Source: Candidatus Moraniibacteriota bacterium (GTDB lineage: Bacteria; Patescibacteriota; Minisyncoccia; Moranbacterales; UBA2206). Taken from it: DNA of 26,840 bases. Under the pieces are notes generated by a model. It had not been told where the DNA came from. It searched no databases and saw nothing but the letters and a program-made list of their open reading frames with translations. The DNA is taken from positions 14,274 to 41,113 of the forward strand of contig DMXN01000026.1 in assembly GCA_003482885.1 (NCBI GenBank), read 5' to 3'. This document shows, piece after piece, positions 1 through 6,481 of this stretch. Each line of letters starts with the position of its first letter. Position 1 is the first letter of the stretch. Made by a program: the position numbers and the translations under genes.

Positions 1-264
1 TTTGCAGAAAAGTCGTAACCTTGATAAAATGCGCCAGCCGGAGTACTATTTAATCATGGATTAACTTACATTGCTTATGCTAAAAACCAACCAAAAAATG
101 AAATATTTGTGAATGAAATCAACACCATTCCGGGCTTTACTTCGATAAGTATGTATCCGAAATTATGGGAAGCAAGCGGAGTTTCTTATTCTGAATTAAT
201 AGACAAATTGATTGAATTGGCGGTTGAGCGCCATAATGCGGAAAATAGGCTTAAAAATGTTTAA
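1..264 (+). pseudogene. ddl: D-alanine-D-alanine ligase, decayed 3' fragment
   Basis: The last ~50 codons read as the conserved C-terminus of D-Ala-D-Ala ligase: the metal-binding motif VNEINTIPGFTSISMYP is intact, followed by KLWEASGVSYSELIDKLIE, with a stop at 262-264. Upstream the same frame is poor. Three stops fall at 16-27, and the segment expected to read GLTRIDFF reads GLTYIAYA, so the usual Mg-binding Asp is lost. No other frame near the window edge restores the family pattern. An intact enzyme would join two D-alanines for peptidoglycan in the cytoplasm. I read this as a broken or recombined remnant; an assembly junction at the window edge would look the same. The identity of the 3' part is secure, its status as a pseudogene less so. 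Confidence 0.6.
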
Positions 265-282
265 ATTGCGATATTTTCCACC

Positions 283-312
283 TTGCCTCTTTCCCCGCTT
301 TTCTGCTACAAT
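283..312 (+). promoter_or_regulatory. Putative promoter in the 265-524 gap
   Basis: TTGCCT (283-288), an 18-base spacer and TACAAT (307-312) preceded by TGC, an extended -10. No convincing gene follows: a 27-codon ORF (343-426) and an 8-base inverted repeat, CAATTGCC/GGCAATTG (385-413), lie downstream, then a weak GC hairpin with seven T near 443-458. This could drive a small RNA or leader peptide. Nothing else was recognised in the 265-524 gap apart from the promoter at 475-503. Confidence 0.35.
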
Positions 313-474
313 ACAATCATAGAAAAAGTAGCAAAGAATTTTATGAAAGCGAATAATCTAAATCAAACAGTGCAAATAGTTTTTCAATTGCCAGTTGAGT
401 CGATGGGCAATTGCGATTTGAGTTGAATATTTTTAAAAAGCATCGCCGGGCGTTTTTTTGTCGGCAGACGGCTA

Positions 475-503
475 TTGACAAACCCCCAAAAACCTGCTAT
501 GGT
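475..503 (+). promoter_or_regulatory. Promoter for the PQ-loop-like membrane protein
   Basis: A perfect -35 TTGACA (475-480), a 17-base spacer and an extended -10 TGC-TATGGT (498-503). The start site would fall near 510, 15-33 bases ahead of the membrane-protein start candidates. An ATG at 512 lies at leaderless distance but opens only a 16-codon ORF in another frame. Confidence 0.55.
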
Positions 504-542
504 TGATCGTTATGAATACAACAATTGGATTTCTCAAAAAAT

Positions 543-1202
543 ATGGAAATATTGTCATCTAAACTTTTTTTTGGGATTGTAGCAGGAACAGTATCATTTC
601 TTGCCCATCCTTTATATATTAGAGCGATTATGCGAAAAGAAACTGTTCCGCATATTTTTACTTGGACGCTTTCAACACTTTTAGTTGGGTTAGCATTATT
701 TTTTTACGATACTGCCGGAGGAGGTGAAACGGTGTATATGCTTATCGGTGATTTTATCGGTCTTGGCACTATAGCCGTATTATCCTTTTTTTATGGCAAG
801 AAGAATAAATTTTGTTTTAGTGATTGGCTTTGTTTATGTGGGGCATTGTTCAGTATAGTCGTATTTATTATATTTCATAATGCTTTTTGGTCTTTTATCA
901 TGATTCTTGCAACTGATTTTTTTGCGCTATTCCCTACAATGAAAAAGACATTTTATTATCCGGCAAGTGAAGATTTTACGGCATGGTCATTCACTTGCAC
1001 TGGCAATTTACTAGGTTTATTTGCTATGAATTGGATGAATCATGTTGAAACTTTTTATGTTTACGCGGTTATTGTAATGGATGGAATTGTGTGGTTATTA
1101 ATTTTTAACGGAAAAGAACGAAGAGAAAATCAAGATAATATTTTCAAACAACAAGCATCTCACTTTGCAACTGGTCAATTTATGCAGTATGAAAAAACTT
1201 GA
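543..1202 (+). CDS. PQ-loop/SWEET-like multi-pass membrane protein, function unknown
   Basis: Six to seven hydrophobic segments with few charged residues indicate an integral inner-membrane protein. Two segments resemble each other and the PQ-loop pattern: near the N-terminus FLAHPLYIRAIMRK followed by a polar turn and a new helix, and near residue 135 ATDFFALFPTMKKTFYYP followed by SEDFTAWSF. This helix-proline-basic-loop layout is known from semiSWEET and PQ-loop transporters, so a small-molecule carrier is possible, but no substrate can be named. The ATG at 543 was chosen; a TTG at 525 in the same frame would add six residues, and neither has a ribosome binding site. The gene is T-rich, like the next two and unlike the genes from 3669 on. 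The gene is probably real; its function is a guess. Confidence 0.65.
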   Translation: MEILSSKLFFGIVAGTVSFLAHPLYIRAIMRKETVPHIFTWTLSTLLVGLALFFYDTAGGGETVYMLIGDFIGLGTIAVLSFFYGKKNKFCFSDWLCLCGALFSIVVFIIFHNAFWSFIMILATDFFALFPTMKKTFYYPASEDFTAWSFTCTGNLLGLFAMNWMNHVETFYVYAVIVMDGIVWLLIFNGKERRENQDNIFKQQASHFATGQFMQYEKT

Positions 1203-1254
1203 ACAGTTGCTATTTTTTAAAGATTCGCTTTGTGTGTTTTTTTAATTTTGTATT

Positions 1255-1260
1255 TATAAA
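1255..1260 (+). promoter_or_regulatory. Possible -10 box of the SET-domain gene
   Basis: TATAAA ends six bases before the ATG at 1267, the spacing seen at other likely leaderless genes in this window. No clear -35 is present in this T-rich gap, so the call is weak. Confidence 0.3.
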
Positions 1261-1266
1261 TTTTTT

Positions 1267-1734
1267 ATGGTAAAATTTTTTGTAGGAGATTCAAAAATTC
1301 ATGGAAGAGGTGTTTTTGCGTCTGAAGATATACAAAAAGGTAAAACGGTTTTTATTCTTAAGGGGAAAAGAAGTGTTTTAAGACTGAAAACGGATATTCT
1401 ATCTACCCCAAATATGGTTGGATTAGAAAAAAATATATGGATAGATCCGGAATTTCCCATAAATTATTTAAATCATTCTTGTAATCCAAATCTTGGAATG
1501 CGCGGTAAGGTCTTATTTGTAGCAATAAGAAATATTAAAAAGGGAGAAGAGTTTAATTTCGATTATTCTATTAGTGAGGATAGTGAATGGGAAATGCGTT
1601 GCTATTGCGGTCATGCAAATTGTAGAAAGATTATTTGTGGCATAAAATCTCTACCCGAAAGTATTTATAGAAAATATCTTCCATATATACCTAGATACTT
1701 TCAAAAAGTATATCAAAGAAGTCATAATTTATAA
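1267..1734 (+). CDS. SET-domain protein lysine methyltransferase
   Basis: A complete small SET domain fills the 155 residues. HGRGVFA (12-18) is the S-adenosylmethionine-binding start of the fold, NYLNHSCNPN (66-75) is the active-site NHSC motif, GEEFNFDYS (93-101) supplies the catalytic Tyr, and CYCGHANC (112-119) is a post-SET cysteine cluster that with Cys72 would bind zinc. The family transfers methyl groups from SAM to lysine side chains of proteins, classically histones. In bacteria, substrates may be nucleoid or ribosomal proteins, but none is indicated here. The gene lies 64 bases after the membrane protein and 20 bases before the histidine kinase, all on the plus strand and all T-rich, suggesting one acquired block. 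The family call is secure, the substrate unknown. Confidence 0.85.
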   Translation: MVKFFVGDSKIHGRGVFASEDIQKGKTVFILKGKRSVLRLKTDILSTPNMVGLEKNIWIDPEFPINYLNHSCNPNLGMRGKVLFVAIRNIKKGEEFNFDYSISEDSEWEMRCYCGHANCRKIICGIKSLPESIYRKYLPYIPRYFQKVYQRSHNL

Positions 1735-1754
1735 AAACAAAATAAAAAAAGTAT

Positions 1755-3560
1755 ATGGATCTTTTATCATGCAATTGGGATAATGCAAAGTTTTTAATAT
1801 TTTCTGATAATGTTTTTGATCCTTTAATTTATTATTCTCATCTGGGACCATTATTACTTTCAGTCGCTTTATTGCTACTTATTTTTTTTAGCAATAAAAA
1901 AGATTTGAGCAATAAAATATTAATTTTTCTTCTCGCATCTTTTTGTTTGTGGTCATTGTCTGATTTGATACTTTGGGCAACAGAAAAACCTCAATATGTT
2001 ATGTTTTCTTGGTCAGTAATGATATTTCTGGATCTTTTTATGTATGCCGCAGCTTTTTATTTTATGTATGTTTTTATTTATCGCAAAGATTTGCCTTTTT
2101 TTGGAAAAGCTTTAATTGGTTTATTGTTTGTTCCGCTATTAATTTTAGTTTCCACTAAATATAATTTAAATTTTTTTGATCTTACGAATTGTGAAAGAGA
2201 AGCTAAGGAAGGTATTTTGTGGGGTTATACATATCTTATTGAAGTTTTTTTTGCCTTTTTGATTTTAGTAGGGGCAGTAATTGGTTTTTTAAAATCAGAA
2301 GAAAAAAAAATTCGGAAGGAGATTGTTTTGATTACAAGCGGCATGATTTTATTTTTAGTAGCATTTTCTTGGGGAAATATAGCGGGAAGCATAACCGAAG
2401 ATTGGTCAGTTGGTCAGTATGGGCTTTTTGGAATTCCAATTTTCATAGGGTTTTTGTCATATTCTATTGTGAAATATCAAACATTAAATATTCGTGTTTT
2501 AGCGGTTCAGGGTTTTATTGGTGCTATTGCTATTTTAATGGGCGCTCAATTCTTTTTTATCAGAACAAATTTAAATAGAGTTTTGACAGCAATTACTTTA
2601 TTTATTATTTTTATTTTTGGAGTAATGCTTATTCGTTCCGTCAAAAAAGAAATCCAGCAGAAAGAAGAGCTGGAAATTGCCAATAAAGAAATTCACAAGC
2701 GCAATGCGAAACTCAAAATCGCCAATGCGGAAATCCAAAAACGCAACGCAAAACTCAAACTCGCCCACAAAGAAATCTCCCAACGCAAAGAAGAATTGCA
2801 ACTGATAACCGACCGATTGGCTGAATCCAACGACAAACTCCGCCAGCTCGACAACGCCAAAACCGAATTCATTTCCATGGCGTCGCATCAGCTCCGCACT
2901 CCCGTTACGGGGATTAAAGGCTATGTCGATATGCTCATCGAAGGTTCTTACGGTCCTCTTACTCCCGACCAGCTGGACGCCATCAAGAAAACTTACACTT
3001 GCAATGAAAGAATGGTCGCTCTTATTGAAGATCTGCTCAACGCTTCCAAAATCGAATCCGGCCGAATGGAATATGAATTCGCCAATTGCCATATTGAAGA
3101 AATCTGCCAAGAAGTTGTTGACACTCTTGTCAATAAAGCCCGAGACAAAAATCTTTATCTTGATTACAAAAAACCAACCACTCCACTGCCGGAATTGTGT
3201 ATTGATGGAAAGAAAGTGCGGGAAGTGATTTCCAATTTAGTTGACAACGCCGTTAAATACACAGAAAAGGGCGGAGTGACATTAAAAATTGAAAAAAATG
3301 GCAATACCGTCCGAATTGCCGTTTCCGACACCGGCATCGGGATTCCGAAAGAAGAAATGCCTTATCTTTTCACTAAATTCTCTCGCGGAAAAGATGTTAA
3401 AAGATTAAGTGTGAGCGGAACGGGATTGGGCTTGTATGTCGGGAAAAATATGATTGAAGGGAATGGCGGAAAAATCTGGGTGGAATCCGAAGGAGCGGGG
3501 AAAGGATCGAAGTTTATTGTGGAGTTGGAGGTGGGGAGGAAGACTCACTATAAATTATAA
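1755..3560 (+). CDS. Membrane sensor histidine kinase with tandem coiled-coil repeats
   Basis: Residues 30-300 hold about eight hydrophobic segments resembling the 7TM/His-kinase N-terminal sensor region. Residues 302-368 form a charged coiled coil with a 14-residue tandem repeat. The kinase core follows: H-box SMASHQLRTPVTGIKGY with phospho-acceptor His378, N-box NLVDNAVKY (Asn494, Asn498), G1 DTGIGIP (Asp525) and G2 GTGLGL (555-560). It should autophosphorylate on His378 and pass phosphate to a response regulator; none is encoded in this window, so it is an orphan here. Codon use changes abruptly near 2645: the sensor half uses T-rich codons (ttt, tta), whereas the coiled coil and H-box region use ctc, gcc, aac and cgc. 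This suggests that a foreign sensor was joined to a resident kinase core. No Shine-Dalgarno is seen before the ATG. Confidence 0.9.
   Translation: MDLLSCNWDNAKFLIFSDNVFDPLIYYSHLGPLLLSVALLLLIFFSNKKDLSNKILIFLLASFCLWSLSDLILWATEKPQYVMFSWSVMIFLDLFMYAAAFYFMYVFIYRKDLPFFGKALIGLLFVPLLILVSTKYNLNFFDLTNCEREAKEGILWGYTYLIEVFFAFLILVGAVIGFLKSEEKKIRKEIVLITSGMILFLVAFSWGNIAGSITEDWSVGQYGLFGIPIFIGFLSYSIVKYQTLNIRVLAVQGFIGAIAILMGAQFFFIRTNLNRVLTAITLFIIFIFGVMLIRSVKKEIQQKEELEIANKEIHKRNAKLKIANAEIQKRNAKLKLAHKEISQRKEELQLITDRLAESNDKLRQLDNAKTEFISMASHQLRTPVTGIKGYVDMLIEGSYGPLTPDQLDAIKKTYTCNERMVALIEDLLNASKIESGRMEYEFANCHIEEICQEVVDTLVNKARDKNLYLDYKKPTTPLPELCIDGKKVREVISNLVDNAVKYTEKGGVTLKIEKNGNTVRIAVSDTGIGIPKEEMPYLFTKFSRGKDVKRLSVSGTGLGLYVGKNMIEGNGGKIWVESEGAGKGSKFIVELEVGRKTHYKL
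2670..2837 (+). repeat. 42-base tandem repeat coding for a 14-residue coiled-coil unit
   Basis: Four units in residues 306-361 of the histidine kinase start LEIANKEIHKRNAK, LKIANAEIQKRNAK, LKLAHKEISQRKEE and LQLITDRLAESNDK. Each is two heptads, so adding or losing a unit keeps both reading frame and coiled-coil register. The first three units are close copies at DNA level; the fourth is diverged. The unit number sets the distance between membrane and kinase core. Confidence 0.75.
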
Positions 3561-3641
3561 AGGCTTTAAATTAGATCTTGAATGATGTGCTACGGGTTGG
3601 TAAATAGATAAAGTTTTTTGAGGAAAAAAGAAAAAAGAATT

Positions 3642-3664
3642 CCGAGAAATCGTGGGTTTTTTTT
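3642..3664 (+). terminator. Possible terminator after the histidine kinase
   Basis: CCGA-GAAA-TCG(T)GG forms a short hairpin closed by a GAAA tetraloop, with one bulged T, followed by eight T. It lies 82 bases after the kinase stop, in the gap between the kinase and the convergent elp3 gene (108 bases, otherwise featureless). Confidence 0.4.
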
Positions 3665-3668
3665 ATGT

Positions 3669-5306
3669 TTAAATTTTTTTTACCATATAACTATCTTTCA
3701 ATCTATATCCCAATTTTCGATAATAATTTCTGGCGCCGATGCCGGAGATGATGGCGATTTTTTTAAAACCGAATTCTTTGCGGGCGATTTTTTCCGCTTC
3801 AAGAACTAATTTTTTTCCAAAACCAATATGTTGAGGGGATTCTTTGTCTTGCTTATTTATTTCCGCCATTTTTCCGTAGGTGTGAACTTCGCGGATAAGG
3901 GCAGCGTTTTTTAATGCGGGAAAAAAATTATATAATTTTTCATTCTGCTGTAGAGACGCATTGCAATGCGTCTCTACGAATGACGCAGAAGGAATTCGCA
4001 ATCGCAATAGCGCAAATAATTTTTTCTTGTCTGACGAAACATATTCCAAAAATATTTCTTTTCCGCCGGACGCGTTGTAATCAATGCGATTTAGAATTAT
4101 ATTTTCATCCATATTATAATTTCCGCGGACTTCGCGGCAACGGATGCATTGACAATGGGATTTTTTGGCGATGAGTTGCCGTAAATTGGAAATAATCGGT
4201 CCGGCGAGGATTGATTCGGCGGGCACATCGCGGACGAGTCGGGCGATGCGGACATACGGAGGAATGATTTTTTCTTTGACGCGCAAAATATTTTTTTCAA
4301 ATTGTTTGTCAGTCAAGGCTTTATAGCTGCCTTTTTTCCATACATTGTACAACTCACTGTCTTTCAAGACAATTGTCGGATAAATTTTGAGCATATCCGG
4401 CTGGAAATCAGAATTGGAAAACAATTCTTGAAACATTTTGTAATCTTTTTTCAAATTCGATCCATACAGTCCTGGCATAGTATGATAATTGATTTTGAAG
4501 CCGGCGTTTTTTAATAATTTTGTGGCGTGGATAGTTTCGGAAACATTATGCCCGCGTTTGTTTAATTTTAAAACATCGTCAAAAATACTTTGCGCGCCCA
4601 GTTCGACTCGCGTACAGCCTAAATTTCTGAAATTTAAAATTTCTTTTTCGTCAATATAATCCGGTCGGGTTTCGAGGGTTAATCCGATGATTCGGCACTT
4701 GGCGGTTTCATTGCGGGTTTGTTCGCGCGTCAACCTCACCTCAACCCTCTCCTTGGTAAGGAGAGGGGGTGAAGAAGGATAATCATTGCACGCGCGGAAA
4801 CATTCGGCGATAAATTTTTTTTGATACGACTTGGGAAAATATGAAAATGTTCCGCCCATTACAATCAATTCTATTTTGTCGGTTTTGTGTCCGTTCAGTT
4901 CCAGCGCGCGAATTCTTTTTTGCGTTTGAATATACGGATTGAATTTTGCGATAATGGCGCGCATTACCGCCGGCTCGTTTTTCAGATAACTTTTCGGCAT
5001 ATTTTTTTCTGTCGGACAATACAAGCATTTTCCCGGACAGCCGTAAGGCTTGGTCAAAACGGCGATTACCGCCACGCCGGATTGCGTGCGCATTTTTTTG
5101 CCGATCAATAATTTTTCAAACAATAAATTTCTTTTGATTTGTTTTTCAGCAACCATTTTTTCGTAAGCTTCCCGTATATCCGCGTTGGTTGGCGGTTGTA
5201 TTTTTAATTTCTTGCAGATATTTTTTTTGACGCGCAAAAAATCATCCGGCGTTTCGGCTGTTTCTCGCATTGCCAGTTTCACGAAGTTGCCGTAAGATTG
5301 AGGCAT
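3669..5306 (-). CDS. elp3: Elp3-like tRNA U34 carboxymethyltransferase (radical SAM + GNAT)
   Basis: This is the catalytic Elongator-type enzyme that makes 5-carboxymethyl-U34 in tRNA anticodons from acetyl-CoA and SAM. The radical-SAM cluster motif CPGKCLYC holds Cys90, Cys94 and Cys97. ELIVMGGTFSYFP and GLTLETRPDYI follow, then YHTMPGLYGSN, a CIRCREVRG zinc-type motif near 387, and a C-terminal GNAT domain with the acetyl-CoA loop QHIGFGKKL near 492 and GARNYYRKLGY near 524. At 545 residues the length is normal, but it includes two family-foreign insertions coded by palindromic elements (about residues 177-194 and 441-453). Bacteria with Elp3 lack the other Elongator subunits, so it should act alone. 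The ATG (5306) directly abuts the ATG of the divergent Trm9-like gene; Met13 is an alternative start. Confidence 0.93.
   Translation of the reverse strand: MPQSYGNFVKLAMRETAETPDDFLRVKKNICKKLKIQPPTNADIREAYEKMVAEKQIKRNLLFEKLLIGKKMRTQSGVAVIAVLTKPYGCPGKCLYCPTEKNMPKSYLKNEPAVMRAIIAKFNPYIQTQKRIRALELNGHKTDKIELIVMGGTFSYFPKSYQKKFIAECFRACNDYPSSPPLLTKERVEVRLTREQTRNETAKCRIIGLTLETRPDYIDEKEILNFRNLGCTRVELGAQSIFDDVLKLNKRGHNVSETIHATKLLKNAGFKINYHTMPGLYGSNLKKDYKMFQELFSNSDFQPDMLKIYPTIVLKDSELYNVWKKGSYKALTDKQFEKNILRVKEKIIPPYVRIARLVRDVPAESILAGPIISNLRQLIAKKSHCQCIRCREVRGNYNMDENIILNRIDYNASGGKEIFLEYVSSDKKKLFALLRLRIPSASFVETHCNASLQQNEKLYNFFPALKNAALIREVHTYGKMAEINKQDKESPQHIGFGKKLVLEAEKIARKEFGFKKIAIISGIGARNYYRKLGYRLKDSYMVKKI
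3950..3977. repeat. Perfect 28-base palindrome inside elp3
   Basis: Arms GTAGAGACGCATTG and its exact complement meet without a loop. Partly matching TTCTGC and GCAGAA blocks flank it. In the elp3 frame it codes VETHCNASL, inserted just before the GNAT segment, where Elp3 proteins normally run straight on. It looks like a dispersed palindromic element tolerated in frame. Confidence 0.85.
4734..4774. repeat. CCCTCTCC-type palindromic element inside elp3
   Basis: Arms CCCTCTCCTT (4745-4754) and AAGGAGAGGG (4758-4767) around GGT, preceded by CCTCACCTCAA. In frame it codes most of PSSPPLLTKERVEVRLT, an insertion between NDY and REQTRNETA of Elp3. It has the same core as the copies at 14477 and 19406. 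Confidence 0.85.
5270..5298 (+). promoter_or_regulatory. Promoter of the Trm9-like gene, inside elp3
   Basis: TTGCCA (5270-5275), a 17-base spacer and TAAGAT (5293-5298), eight bases before the ATG at 5307. It lies within the first codons of the divergent elp3 gene, so the transcript would begin at or next to the start codon (leaderless). Confidence 0.5.
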
Positions 5307-6023
5307 ATGAATTCTGAAAAAACCAACGAAATATTAAATAATCTGGAAACCGGTTATGACCAAATGTCCGATAAATTTTCCAATACTCGGAAAAATTTTT
5401 GGGCTGATTTGGAATTTATTAAAAACTATATTGATAACGGAGATAAGATTTTGGATTATGGCTGCGGCAATGGCCGGCTTTTGGAAATTTTGAAAAACAA
5501 AAAGCTAAAATATTATGGCGTAGATATTTCTCAAAAATTGATCGAGCTGGCGAAGCAGAAATATCCTGAATTTGCCGGCAATTTCATGAAAATATCCAGT
5601 CAATCCAGCTTAGCATTTCCGGACAATTTTTTCAATAAAATAATTTCCGTGGCGGTTTTTCATCATTTTCCGGAAAAATACGCGCAAAATATGGCGAAAG
5701 AATTATGCCGTGTGATTCATCCGGAGGGAATAGCGATTGTTACGGTTTGGAATTTATACCAGAAAAATAGGCGGAAAAATATTTTCAATCCCGTCGTTTT
5801 GATAAAAAAAATTTTTAATATTGGCGAATATGCCGGTTTCGGTTTTGGCGATATTTTAATTCCTTTTCAAAATAATCAAGGCGAGGTTTTCAAGCGATAT
5901 CATCGGGTGTATACTGAAAAAAGTTTATTGAATATTTTTTTATCCGCCGGCTTTGAAATAGAAAAAAGTTTTTTGGCGAACGAAAAAAATATTGTAATTA
6001 TTATGAAAAAATTATGCCGTTAA
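5307..6023 (+). CDS. Trm9-like tRNA (U34) SAM methyltransferase
   Basis: A class I SAM methyltransferase of 238 residues. Motif I is ILDYGCGNGR, then YYGVDISQKLIELA. The features that single out the Trm9/ALKBH8 group are the N-terminal YDQMSDKFSNTRKNFW, the ISVAVFHHF segment, VTVWNLYQ after the last core strand, and RYHRVYTEKSLLNIF near the C-terminus. Trm9 methylates the carboxyl group of cm5U34 to give mcm5U34, the step after Elp3, and here the gene is head-to-head with elp3. I infer that the pair acts on the same tRNAs. The ATG at 5307 was chosen over the TTG at 5298 because the promoter's -10 ends at 5298. It overlaps ybeY by ten bases. No Trm112-type partner gene was seen in the window. 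A different methyl acceptor cannot be excluded from sequence alone. Confidence 0.78.
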   Translation: MNSEKTNEILNNLETGYDQMSDKFSNTRKNFWADLEFIKNYIDNGDKILDYGCGNGRLLEILKNKKLKYYGVDISQKLIELAKQKYPEFAGNFMKISSQSSLAFPDNFFNKIISVAVFHHFPEKYAQNMAKELCRVIHPEGIAIVTVWNLYQKNRRKNIFNPVVLIKKIFNIGEYAGFGFGDILIPFQNNQGEVFKRYHRVYTEKSLLNIFLSAGFEIEKSFLANEKNIVIIMKKLCR

Positions 6024-6454
6024 AAATAGAAATCAATAACATTGCCAAAAGTCCGGTGGAAAAATCGTTGATAAAAATCGCCGCGATTAAAGCGTTGGAA
6101 AAAAGCGAATATGATTATTTAATAAAAAAAAACATTTTTGTCAGTTTTGCGCTGGTTGGCGAAGAGGAGATGAAAAAAATAAATAAAAAATACCGCGAAA
6201 AAAATCGCGCCACGGATATATTGTCTTTTTGCGAGTACGAAGAGGTTGATTTGTTGAAAAATATTACTAAAAAAGACTTATTTTTAGGCGAATTGGTTTT
6301 ATGCTATGATTATATTAAAAGAGAATGCGCGGATGAAAAAGACTTGCGAAAAGAACTGGCAAGAATTATTGCCCACGGAGTTTTGCATTTGTTGTGTTAT
6401 GAACATAGTAAAAAAATGTTTGATATTCAAAATGCAGTGGCGGACTCAGGATGA
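6014..6454 (+). CDS. ybeY: Endoribonuclease YbeY (16S rRNA maturation)
   Basis: YbeY is a zinc-dependent single-strand endoribonuclease for 16S rRNA 3' processing and ribosome quality control. The metal site HGVLHLLCYEH is complete (His121, His125, His131), preceded by the family motif YREKNRATDILSF (60-72) and LGELVLCYDYI (91-101). The length, 146 residues, is normal. The start lies within the end of the Trm9-like gene (10-base overlap), indicating translational coupling; prfB starts 27 bases after its stop. Confidence 0.93.
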   Translation: MPLKIEINNIAKSPVEKSLIKIAAIKALEKSEYDYLIKKNIFVSFALVGEEEMKKINKKYREKNRATDILSFCEYEEVDLLKNITKKDLFLGELVLCYDYIKRECADEKDLRKELARIIAHGVLHLLCYEHSKKMFDIQNAVADSG

Positions 6455-6481
6455 TAAAAAAATTAAAATTTATTCTAACTC

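Noticed and set aside
343..426. 27-codon ORF MKANNLNQTVQIVFQ... behind a plausible promoter
   Set aside because: No ribosome binding site, no recognisable homology, and it overlaps an inverted repeat; mentioned with the promoter only.
2598..3110. Long minus-strand ORF (170 codons) inside the histidine kinase
   Set aside because: It is a shadow of the coiled-coil and H-box codons; its own repeats mirror the sense-strand repeats, and it has no start signal.
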